From Rhypophila decipiens (taxonomy: Eukaryota > Ascomycota > Sordariomycetes > Sordariales > Naviculisporaceae): a stretch of 64,000 nt of DNA. The DNA lies in NCBI GenBank assembly GCA_033297075.1, contig MU858115.1, positions 1 to 64,000 of the forward strand, in the 5' to 3' direction. The position numbers and the translations under genes are program-made. The notes beneath the pieces are model-generated. The model had not been told where the DNA came from. It was given only the letters and a program-made list of their open reading frames with translations, and searched no databases. Of the stretch, positions 9,760-19,657 are shown one piece after another (within the stretch, counting starts at the first letter, position 1; the number at the start of each line of letters is the position of its first letter).

Positions 9760-12700
9760 CTACCAATCCCAAGTTTCTGCGTCATTGACGGTCTCCTCGC
9801 TCAAGCGTTGCAACCTCTTCTCCGCTGCCGCCATGGTTTCTGGTACCGTGTTTCCCACAACGTCTCGTTCCCGCACCCTCGACAGCAGAATGATACCATC
9901 AAGCGATGGGCATCTCGACAGCTGCACGTATAGGCTGTAGGGGTCGCACTGGCTGGGGACCGCTTCCCCGCTAACCATCGTCGTCCGTGTCCCACGCAGC
10001 TCCAGCGCTACTTGGGCCAGCGTCCTGCCCTGCACCTTGTAGTCCGTGCAGGCGAACGAGGCCACGCACGGCAGACCGCGCCGGATAACAGGGTTCTGTT
10101 GCCAGGGCCGTTTCCTTTGGCACTCTATCTTCGTGCTCACTGGTGTCAGCAGGATGGCTCCGGGCGGCATGCCCACAAAGTGTAGGTCCCTCGTGGTCTC
10201 TGACGCCAACAGGATGCCTGCCGGGGGGCCGAAGTGGAGGATGGTGTCTGCGCTAACGCGGTGGCCAGGGTGCGCTTTGTCTAGGATGACGTCAAGGGCT
10301 GTGTAGCTGGCGCCGTTGACTAGCTTCAGTCCCAGGTGTGTGTTTTGATTCACGACGACAGGCATGCCGGGGACGAACATAAAGATGGCGGGCACGGGGA
10401 TTGCACTGTCGTCTCCCTGACTCAAGATCATCAAGGCCTTCTCTTCCGTTGGCTGGCCATCTTTCCAATTGTGATTCGAGATAAAGATCCGAAGAAGGAC
10501 GTGGCGTTGTTTTTGGAAGGATAGGACCGCTTCAATGTTCATATTCCAACGGTTCCTCTTTAGAGGTGTCACCACCGTGATACCTGACTCCCACGGGATC
10601 CGTCGGCCCTCCTGGTAGCACCTGCTGTTCAGGAGGTCTACGTCGGTCTGATCTTGAACACCCTGGCGGATACGCCCAAGGAGCCGCCGCAGCGTCGGAT
10701 CTCCTGCCGCGCGGACTTGGTCCGTCAAAACGACCACGGTCGTGAACTTGTTCCACAGGGCGTGGGCCCTGTCGTGCTGACGCCTCTGCTCGACCCTGAA
10801 CGACTTGTCGTCCTCCCATGGGATAGCCGCGCTGGGGAGGAGAATCGACCGCTCTTGCACGGGACGAAACTGGCGGAAATCTCCGCAGAACATGACAATT
10901 GGGATACCACCAAAATCTTCCGCGCACCCGCGGAGCTTGCAGAGCTATTCGTTCACAGCGTATAACGTGCGCGCTCCAATCATACTGACCTCATCGATGA
11001 TGAGCAGGGATTTCTCTTGCCAATCCATCCGCGCCTGGCCATCTACGTACAGACCCGCTGTGCTTGAGCATTTGATACCGTCGACCATCTTGTTGGATCC
11101 GCCACGTGGCGCATCTTTCGAGAAGTTGCAGGCCGAGTGGATCGTCACTCCATTGATCCGCGCTGCAGCCGTCCCTGATTTTGCTGTCACAAGCAGACGA
11201 TGCGGGATCTTCTGACTTGAAAATAGCTCGGCGACAGCCTCAATCACGCGCGACTTTCCAGTACCGCCCTCGCCGCCGACAAACACGCACAGCTGGGCAG
11301 TTCCCCGCTCATCGCGGCGCAATCGATCCAGCTGGCGGCATATCAGCCTCAAGGCGATGCTCTATTTTCGATTGAGAGTGAAAGACTCCGCAACCCGCCT
11401 TCCCGCCCCTGTGAAAGACGTGGCAGGCCCGAACTGGATGCTTGCCGCCGGTGCCGTGCTCTGCACTAACCGCTCCGAGTCTGCATCCATCAGGTCGACG
11501 TCTTCCTCACCGAACCCGCTTAGGACGCTATACACGGCTGCGGCGTGGCCCGTCGCCATCTCTCTGTCGGGTCCCGGTCGGCTATGTATCCCCTGCATCA
11601 TGTTCTCCCTCTCTCGGGACACGCTCCTCTGCTGTGACTTGATGGACCTGAGCTGGTCCTGGTCTGGGGCTTCTGTCCCCTGGAACGACGTCGTTGGCGC
11701 CCTCTCTAAAATTACTGTCACCCGTAGCTCATTGGAAGAGTTCATTGTCGCCTGCTGGAACCGGAGGAGTTGGCGTACCATTTCGGAGATCTCCTTTGAG
11801 CCTGCGGTGACCTGGCTTCCCCCTGTGGTGTTTCTCAAAACATCAATAAGTCGTGTTGCACTGCCAACGTCGTCAGACCGGTACGCTGTTTCTTGACCCT
11901 CCCTGCCTTCCGCCAGGCCAAATTCATTCATATCGGGCGCTGCGTCGGTATCTCCGGAGACGCCCGCCCATTGCCTAGCGTCGCGCTTCACGTCTTCCGC
12001 AGACCGGCGGAGGAGCTGGATATTATCAGCGTAACTTAATATCCTCCGAGACAAAGTCCGCTTTCGCCTCTGCCAGATATCATTAATATCGCCATGCGTC
12101 TCTGACAGAAAGGACTCCCACGGAACAAACATGGCAACGTGTTGCACAGCCGCCCTACATCGCCGAAGTTAGCTTCGCCGGCTGCCCCCTCGTCCCCCTC
12201 TTTCACGGCAGGCGTACGTACCTCCTGTGATAGATCTCATCTTCTTCACTGAAGTTCATGCTCAGGTAACCATCCAGGCAGACGATGGCATGCTTACCCG
12301 GTTTTCGCAATGACTGTGCCCACATCTGGGAGGGTGGCCAGGCGCTGCTAAAGTCTATGTCCCCCCACGCCGTGACGCCACCGCCGCTCTTCCGCCGTAA
12401 CTTGACGATCGACATGTACTCATACAGCGACAGGTCCCGCAGGATCTCACCGCGGTGCGGGTATGCCTCTACCAAGGAGGTCCTCTGTCCGGCCTCCTCC
12501 AGCAGCACTGTCTCGTCGACTGGGTCCTCCAGGCCGTCCATACCAGCAGCACGCCGGAGATGGCGCCATTGCCGGAAGATGTGCCAATACAGCGACGATA
12601 CGTTTAGAAACGTCCACGCCTCGTTGTTCGCAAATTCCATACCGTAACCTAACAGGTGTGCTACAACCTCCACCTGCGACAGCGCCCGATCCGTAAAGAC

Positions 12701-14275
12701 CCGGTTCGCAATCCTCATCAGGAACTGCCGTGTTTTGTTGCGACGTCCGGCCTCCGCGGAATCCTGGTGCGCACCATCCACCGCCTGGCCCCCTCCGGTG
12801 GGATTCTCTCCGAGAGCGTCAACCAGCTCCGCTGCAGCGGCCGCCCGCTTCCATACCGGATCCTCGACCTTGGTTGCGTAGTTCGTTACGTAGTACACGA
12901 TCGCCATGGTTCGGCACTGCGTCGCGATGAACGAGATGTCGTGGTTATGCCGAAGCCCCACCGCGATAGCCTTGTTCCATCTGTTCACCAAGCTATGGCT
13001 ACGTCGAATCCGCAGCACGCCCTCCTCCGTAAACTCCGTCTTCTCGGCCAGCACCCATGGCGCCTTGAACCGGCACAGCTCGCCTCTCTTACTCCCCTGT
13101 CGCTTGATCGCGTATTTCACACACGTTGGGCTGTGCGTATGGATTTGCATAGCGCCGGCGCAGAAATTCGCCTCCTCGTCGAACGCAGCTGCGAACTGCT
13201 GACTGTTCTGCATTAGTCTCGATATATCGGACGTCACGGATCTCTCCGCCTGGATAGATACCGAAGCCTCTTGGTCCAGATCCTGTCGCCGGTCAGCGCG
13301 AGTCAGCGTCCGAGAAGCGTTACACTCAAGCACGGCGGTCCTAGCCGACAAGAACCTACCTCCGTCGGTCTCGTCGTTGGGGTTGGGTTTGCGCTTCTTT
13401 TCGGCGGAATTGGTCTGTGACAGTTCAAGAGAGGCGGGGCTACCTCTCTTCCTGTTGCTATCTGCGGTTACGCTCCGGCCCGCCGGCTTGATCTCACCAT
13501 CGTCAGCTGTAAGGTCGATATAGATCCTTTGGATGGGATTGGTAGCGACCGGAACGGAGTCGCTCCTCTCATCAATCGATGAAGGGACTCCCGGCATGGT
13601 TCCTTCGACCGCCCGGGAACAATTCTGGGATAATCGGACTAGTTCTGTGACATTGCCTGATGTTGTAGAAGATTCTGATCCAGGTTTCCATCCTTGAATG
13701 TCGACACCTAGAGGACCCCGAGACTCTGTTGCCGGCTTGGGCGGTTCAGGGCCACCGGGGTGCTGGGAGGCATCCGCGGCCTGATTAACAACTTGGGAGT
13801 CGGCCCTAGGGTCTAGATTGCCAGTTGCTGGAGTGACCTGGGACGCAGCTGCCGCAACTCCCTCGTGGTCGCCTTGGGAGTTCTGAACGGGCCCGGCAGC
13901 TACCACGGAGGTGCCAGAGGCATGCCTCTCGCACCCACCGACAATCGTTGGTGGATTCGATGGCTTGGCGGCTTGATCTGGCGCTTTATGATCCAGGGGT
14001 TGTTGTGCAAAGGCAGTCGTTGCTGGATCGGGGGTATGGGTCTTCTCTTCACTGTCGCCGCTTGCGGAGAGGAGAAGAACTTTGAGGGCAATGGTGTTTT
14101 CGGTGACAGTATGGTTATCGAGATCCAAAAGGCCCCACACGTTGGCCATGGCGGAATCGTTCAGCGCTGAGGAGTCGCTCTCGAAGATGCCGTCAAACAG
14201 ATTGGTCTCTGTCTCAGAGGCGGATCGCCAGGAAAAGGATGGAGTTGCCTCCACGAGATCCACACAGTCGAACAA
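9760..14275 (-). pseudogene. Helitron PIF1-type helicase gene with two premature stops
   Basis: Exon 1 (to 12222) is open back to at least 14275, with the first ATG at 14149. Its C-terminal third has the conserved segment between Rep and helicase, including HTHSPTCVKYA and YYVTNYATK. A 67-base intron (12221-12155) has GTACGT, CTAAC and TAG. Exon 2 (12154-9760) begins with the FVPWESFLSE region. It contains Walker A GGEGGTGKS, Walker B LLIIDEVSM, motif III CGDFRQFRPV and late motifs QGRTL and YVQLSRC. Two in-frame TAG codons interrupt it, at 11364-11362 and 10947-10945. Both sit where relatives have glutamine, so CAG to TAG. The N-terminal part (about 1-360) is serine/proline-rich and shows no Rep HUH motif. 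The gene is broken, though only by point changes in the helicase. Confidence 0.88.
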
Positions 14276-14384
14276 CTCAGAGATGTTGTTGACAAATAAG
14301 TATGGAAGTTCTGTTTCCGTCAGTAGTTGGGGGGGATAGGAAGCGATGAGATAGAAGAGAAGGTCGGGAGGATCAGTTTAGGGA

Positions 14385-14657
14385 ACGGAAGAAGTCCGAC
14401 AGATGAAGAGATCAGGGAGAAGAGAAGATCGAGGAGAAGGGGGGATGCCGGTAGTTTAAATAAGCCGCTGCAAGCTGCCTGCGACACGAAGCACGTGATA
14501 GACGAGAGAGGAAGAGAGGAGGGAGAGAATGTGGTCAGAGAAAGGAAGAAGTTCGATAGATGAAGAGATCCGGGAGAAGAGAAGATCGAGGAGAAGGGGG
14601 GACGTGGATGGTTTAAATAATCTGCTGCAAGCTGCCTGTGACACGAAGCACGTGATG
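14385..14657. repeat. 157-bp tandem duplication upstream of the helicase gene
   Basis: Sequence from about 14385-14500 repeats at about 14542-14657 with a period of 157 bases and a few differences. Each unit contains GATGAAGAGATC, a GA-rich stretch, a TTTAAATAA and CACGAAGCACGTGAT. The last includes the palindromic CACGTG. Position and content suggest a duplicated promoter block of the Helitron gene or an adjacent repeat. Confidence 0.85.
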
Positions 14658-14936
14658 GATACGGGAACCTCTTTCCAAGTAGCATGGAAAGAGAGCAGAA
14701 GGCGAGCAGGCGCAGTCTCCACCCCGCAAGCGTCGTAGGAGTTCGGCCGCGGAACCGAAGTACGACAATATGGAGCTGATTTCATTGACTTGACTGGGGA
14801 AGATGGGCTGGTGGTTTAGTAGACTCCGGATTGGAGGGAAGGATAGAGGTAGATACAGAATTTCAGATTATTCGCCGACTGCGATTGCGTTCCTAACCCT
14901 TTGAATCATCGTTCCATCTTTTTTAACTGCTAGTAG

Positions 14937-15203
14937 TTAGCTTACAGCTATGTTTCTTAACAAGTATGTCGAATGCTGCCGCCAGACGTGGCCAACGAAA
15001 TGCTCAAAGTTTGCAAGAATCCCCTGACAGCTCTCGTACCCGTACGGACATCGTACCGTCAGGGATGTGATAATTTTGTTGCACTTGTGCCCGGTCGGGT
15101 TGTCGGCATTAGCATAGCAGTCGCAGAAGGGACAGGTCAGTGTTCCTGTCGGAGTGGCGCTGTTGGTCCAGCAGGCTGGATACAGAACACCACAGCAACA
15201 CAT
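14937..15203 (-). CDS. Small cysteine/histidine-rich protein, unknown
   Basis: An ATG at 15203 opens a frame of 88 residues that ends in TAG. Cysteines and histidines are spaced CPFCDC, then HKC, then VRCPYGYESC, then HFVGHVWRQH, which suggests one or two zinc-binding sites of C2H2-like type. No family was recognised. It may be a fragment of a larger zinc-finger gene left in transposon-rich sequence. Confidence 0.35.
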   Translation of the reverse strand: MCCCGVLYPACWTNSATPTGTLTCPFCDCYANADNPTGHKCNKIITSLTVRCPYGYESCQGILANFEHFVGHVWRQHSTYLLRNIAVS

Positions 15204-15212
15204 TTCGATCAA

Positions 15213-17803
15213 CAGCCTCCACCAACAGTCCCCACTTCAAGTCGCAAAAAGAAGGCTCCAACTCTGCGGGTTTATCCCGCAGGGACGCTGAAGACACCAC
15301 CAGAGTGTCAAGAAAATAGCAAAAGCAGAGCGGGGAGTGAGTGAGTCAACAGCAGCGAATGTGAAAACCGGTTTTTGGAAAGTAAGGTAAATATTTGTCC
15401 AGCATCTCAGATTTTTTTTCGCGGGTAAAAGAAAGGGGAGGCTAAACCCCCTTCCCCTTTCCAACTAATAACTAAGTAGGTATATATACGATGTTTGTGC
15501 GGTGAGATGAAGCCGCGTAGCAGGAAAGGGGAGTTAGTTATTTTGAGAGGGGATCCTTTATTCTCCTGGCCTTTTTGTATTGTATTGTGTGGTGTTTAGT
15601 CTCCCCTGCCTTCTCCCACAGGAACCACAGAAGTCTCATTCCCTCCCCATCTCCATTCCATTCCTCCTTGGACAATTCCGAGCATTGAGAAAACCTTGAC
15701 CTGTCCTACGGCAAATCCAACACTCAAAGCTGAACAGAACCTTTCCTTCTTGACTCCGATCCAAGGTTCCCATCACATGTCCTGACTGGCAGGGCATGAT
15801 CGTGAGGCAAACATCTTGGTCTTACATCGAAGGCGGTCACAACTTGGTCGTGAGGTAGCGCAGCGCAGTAATCTCGTTCCCAGCGCTCGAAAATGTCCAC
15901 AACATATTACCTAAATAGGTGTTCCCCCTTCCATCAAAATCCATCTGCTCCGGAGAGTACCGAATCCTATGCAAGTGAACTAATGAAAGCCATCAGAACA
16001 GATTGCGGGCCAGAAGCAGAATCCGAGCCCTGCTCTTTGTCGACAACCAGTGCCTGCCGTGAAATTTTCTGCGCCCTCCTATTCCAGATAAGAGTTATGA
16101 TTAACGCTTCCTCGGCTAGATGAACTGTCTGAACCGGCCTCCGGGTAGTGTAAAAAATGGTGTGATTGTTGACTCATGGAAACCAGTCCGTGTTGAGCGG
16201 AATCAAACGCAGGCGAGAAGTTTCGCCTAACATATGCTGAGTGCGGTGCATATTTTTTCCTTTTCTCTTCTCTCGATCCAAAAGTCGGGTCCAACTCGTC
16301 GAAACGCGGTACTCCAACGTCAAGCTGGAGACGGTGCTAGGAAGAAGGGAAAGCCGATTGATGTCGCGAAAAGAAGAAAAGGAAATTCGTCATCGCATCC
16401 AGTGGGGTATATATCTTCGTGAAGGCTGTAAACATCATCCATGAAACAAAGAAAAAAGCAGAGCCCTCCGAGGGATGGTCGGATATGCCAGATATAACCA
16501 TGCGGCTCGAATCTGTTTTGGAAGCCGGCAACTTCCACCAGAGACTCCGTGTAGGGGAATGTTACAACCTGACACCTGGGTAGGTACAGACTGCAAGGCA
16601 GGACGCCTAACGGGGGTTGACAGTTGGAAAGGAGGTTGTACGCGGTAAGTACTGCAAGTACTGTCACTGATCAGGTTACTCTACTAAGAGCTTGTAGGAG
16701 TAAACAAGATAGTAGACAATGAACCGTAGAATGTTCAGAACTTGGAATGTGATTGTTGCGTGAGGAGTTTTAAGAATCCTCGGACGGAGAATGCGCAGCA
16801 TTCTCCTACTATATAGGAAACTGTCTGCTAGTAATGATTGTGGTCCCGGCGTCCCGACCGTTCCTCCTCGGGACTTCGGGACTGTCCCGAGCGTTCTGCG
16901 TCCCGGCCTCGGGACTCCCTTAAGCTGGGATCATGCTGATTGGCCACCCTTGGGCCCCGCACTGGATGCCTGAGGCATCACAGCGTCATGCACCGCGCGG
17001 GGTCATGACAGGGAAAAGGCAGTGGGTATCCTGTAAGAGAAGCCTTTCGAAGTGCAACAATCCAGGATAAGACTGGAATCCAAAAGAATAAGGCAGTCCC
17101 TTTATCCAACCAAGGGAAAATAGAATTCTGATCGATCTCTGCCGAGCAGGCGTGCATTGCTGCTTTTGCTCTTGAGTAATAAAAAGAAAAGACGAGAAAA
17201 AAAAGGCCGCCTGTATTTCGAGACCGTCCCGGCTGTAAATGCAAATCAGATATACCCGCCCCAGGACCCAGTCACTGTGAGGTTGAAAAAGGAGTAAAAG
17301 CTGATGACCGAGCTCGCGGTTGTGGTATCCGGTAATTCGGAGGAAAGGGGGAAAAAATCCAGACGCTCGCTTGGTAACCATGGAAAAAACAAAGGAAATA
17401 CACAAAGGAAAAGAAGAAGGAGTTTATGCGCTTCCCAAAACAATAATGCGATTCCCTTGATATCTCACTCCATGCCCCTATGCAAACGCCAAAATGCCTG
17501 TCCTTGGATGCTGGATGGTAAATGGCTCTCCTTGTATTCTGCTGTCGAAACTCCCATCGGCGGAGAGCAGACGGAATATCGAGGACGCCGGTCTCAAGAG
17601 GTTGTCATGACCGGATAGCTTGTTTCCGTGACGATTGATGGTTGTCACATAGTAGTCGTGTATTCTTGATAGCGATCCCAGCCGAAGGAGTTGCAGCCAA
17701 CCGAGACCCCACATTGAGATGCAAGCATGCTTGGGAGCGGAAGGTGTGGCAGAGGCGCTGTTACTACCGGAGAGCTGTAGAAAAGTCCGGCGGAGGAGTA
17801 TGG
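15213..17803. other. Gene-poor stretch, no supported gene
   Basis: Open frames here are short, overlapping on both strands and not protein-like. A GC-rich cluster of GTCCCG/CGGGAC words lies at about 16845-16915. No tRNA, rRNA or transposase was recognised. Confidence 0.65.
16845..16915. repeat. Clustered GTCCCG/CGGGAC words
   Basis: In about 70 bases the hexamer GTCCCG or its complement CGGGAC occurs at least six times, in both orientations and irregularly spaced. This can form alternative hairpins or serve as repeated binding sites. No known factor is assigned. Confidence 0.6.
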
Positions 17804-18095
17804 CTAGCTGAAGGACGGCGTTGGGGACGGCAGCTGGGCCTCACTCAAACCTATGCTTGCCCATATCGAACTTCCAGTGGAATCCGCCGAGGTCGACGTT
17901 ACACTCGGGCTTGACGAAAGCACCCTCCAGGAGTCGACGGGCGCGGGCAGTGACGACGGGGTTGTCGGCTGGGACCTCATGCTGGCGTTTGCTGGCGAGC
18001 TCGGTAGTAAAGGGGGCTGGCGGACAACATCGACGATCCTCGGCGGAGGCGGCAGCAAGGGCTTAATCAAGGCCATGACGCTGTTCTTGACATCT

Positions 18096-18620
18096 TTACT
18101 CTTTCCACACAGGAGTTCTCCTGCACCATCCTCTTCCAGTCTCCTCGTGAAGTTTCTTGCACTGCTGCTCCTTCTCCGACCAGTCGTAGGTGTTGGCCTT
18201 GGCATTCACACAGTGGATGTCTTTATGGTACTCGATCAGTGACTCGATGGTGTCAGGGGTGAGCTTGTAGGCAACCTCATTCCTAAGTACCATGTCGACG
18301 TGGACGATATATGCCTCAAGGTGGATGAGCTGGTAGTTGAAGATGGCCTCGATCAGCGGGTTGGAGTCCTTCTTGAGATCGGCTTCGGGCGCCTTTGGTA
18401 CCATCAAGGATGCGAGGGTCCATATCGCGTTGAGTGAGGACAGAATCTCGGTCAGACATCTCTGGTGCTGTACTACGCTATTGAGGGGCCTCTTGATTCT
18501 GTTGATGCGTTTGAGAGTCTGAGTAAGCCATGGCTCGACCTTGGAACCGAGCACAACGTTGACAGATGTTGCCCGAGGAGCAAAGGCCGCGGCCGAGGCG
18601 GGTAATAGCTGAGGAGGCAT
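18096..18620 (-). CDS. Conserved-looking protein of unknown function, possibly frameshifted
   Basis: An ATG at 18620 opens 174 residues ending in TAA. The composition is protein-like and helical from about residue 20, with no transmembrane segment. The overlapping frame at 18205-17804 continues in a protein-like way right where this one ends (EEDGAGELLCGKSKDVKNS, then a proline/serine-rich tail). The two may therefore be one gene split by a single-base shift near 18130, since no intron of normal size fits. Alternatively the gene simply ends here. No family was recognised. Confidence 0.5.
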   Translation of the reverse strand: MPPQLLPASAAAFAPRATSVNVVLGSKVEPWLTQTLKRINRIKRPLNSVVQHQRCLTEILSSLNAIWTLASLMVPKAPEADLKKDSNPLIEAIFNYQLIHLEAYIVHVDMVLRNEVAYKLTPDTIESLIEYHKDIHCVNAKANTYDWSEKEQQCKKLHEETGRGWCRRTPVWKE

Positions 18621-19657
18621 TATGATGACAGACTACGAGGTAACAGCAACACGACAGAAGAAAGGAAGAGGCGGGTAGTAAAAGGCGGTGGAGCGCTTGG
18701 GGAGGAGAGGCTACTGTGACGAAGATGGGAAGGGAAACGAATAATAATAAGAAACAAGGTGTGTAAGGTGACGGGGCAAGGCCGTCCCAAGACAAGGGAA
18801 CTAGCGTGCACGCCAGCAACCGCAAATGAGAAGAGAAGGGTTGAAGAGGCCCTCATGAGAATGAAGAAGGAGTGTGATGGCTCGTACCAGCGAGGGCGAG
18901 GACGGTTAAAGGCTGTTGGGAAACTAACACAACTCAAAGCCCTGTAATCCCAATTCCTAACGGCTTCCGTGCCTAGGAACAAGACTACAATAACTTTTTG
19001 ACAGCCGTTCAAAAGGGCACCAGCGTAGAACATTTGGTGCTCCAATCTTTGCTTGTCAAGCTAAGCACTCAAATCCCAGTCGCCCAGCAGCTCACCGATA
19101 GTCCAGATCTTAATGCGGCTATTTTTGACTGGAGCCAGAATCTAAGGTGTGGCAGCTCTCAAGTGCCAGTCAAGTATGACCCTGATCACTGAACAGTACA
19201 AGCTAATATTTAGTCCCTGGCAGAATTCATACTAAGACGCAAGATCCCGTTGCAATTGGAGCACAACCTCGGTCTGGTCTGCAAGAAAAGTCCCTTCCAA
19301 CGCGTTCTATAGTGAGGATTCCATCCTCGCATAGAGATCCTCCTCGACTCGCACGCAGAAGTCATTCACACACTCAACCACAAGTTGGCTTATCTTGGGA
19401 CCAGTACCTGAGGCGGCGGTATCAACGTTCAAAAGGCGAAAATCCCAACAACTGCGACGCTCAGTCTATCACCGAGGGCAGCAGAGGATGTTTCTAGGTA
19501 ATTACCTCACTCAGTGACTGCATTTATACTAAACTACTACATCTCTAGCGAAGTAGACCCAGAAATTGGTCCCATGTAAATATGATCAAAATTTGCCAAG
19601 AAAGAGGTTCTGGCGCCTGGTGAAGTAAACTGCGTCTTCAATACCAGTTCTATCAAC
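18621..19657. other. Intergenic, nothing recognised
   Basis: It separates two minus-strand genes, so it should contain the promoter of the 18620 gene and the 3' region of the ankyrin gene. No coding or RNA feature was seen. Confidence 0.65.

Larger units (their letters stand above)
9163..14340 (-). mobile_element. Helitron copy B, longer copy with broken helicase gene
   Basis: Minus-strand element. Its 3' end at 9163 (CTGG then T on the minus strand) is set by the start of homology with copy A at 144. It carries the hairpin-bearing tail (9163-9760) and one two-exon helicase gene (9760-14275). The 5' end could not be fixed: the Helitron 5' TC is too short to recognise and no second copy covers it. 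A 157-bp tandem duplication (14385-14657) lies just beyond and may be inside or outside. Helitrons move by rolling-circle replication using a Rep-helicase. Here only the helicase and the region between Rep and helicase were recognised. Confidence 0.75.
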
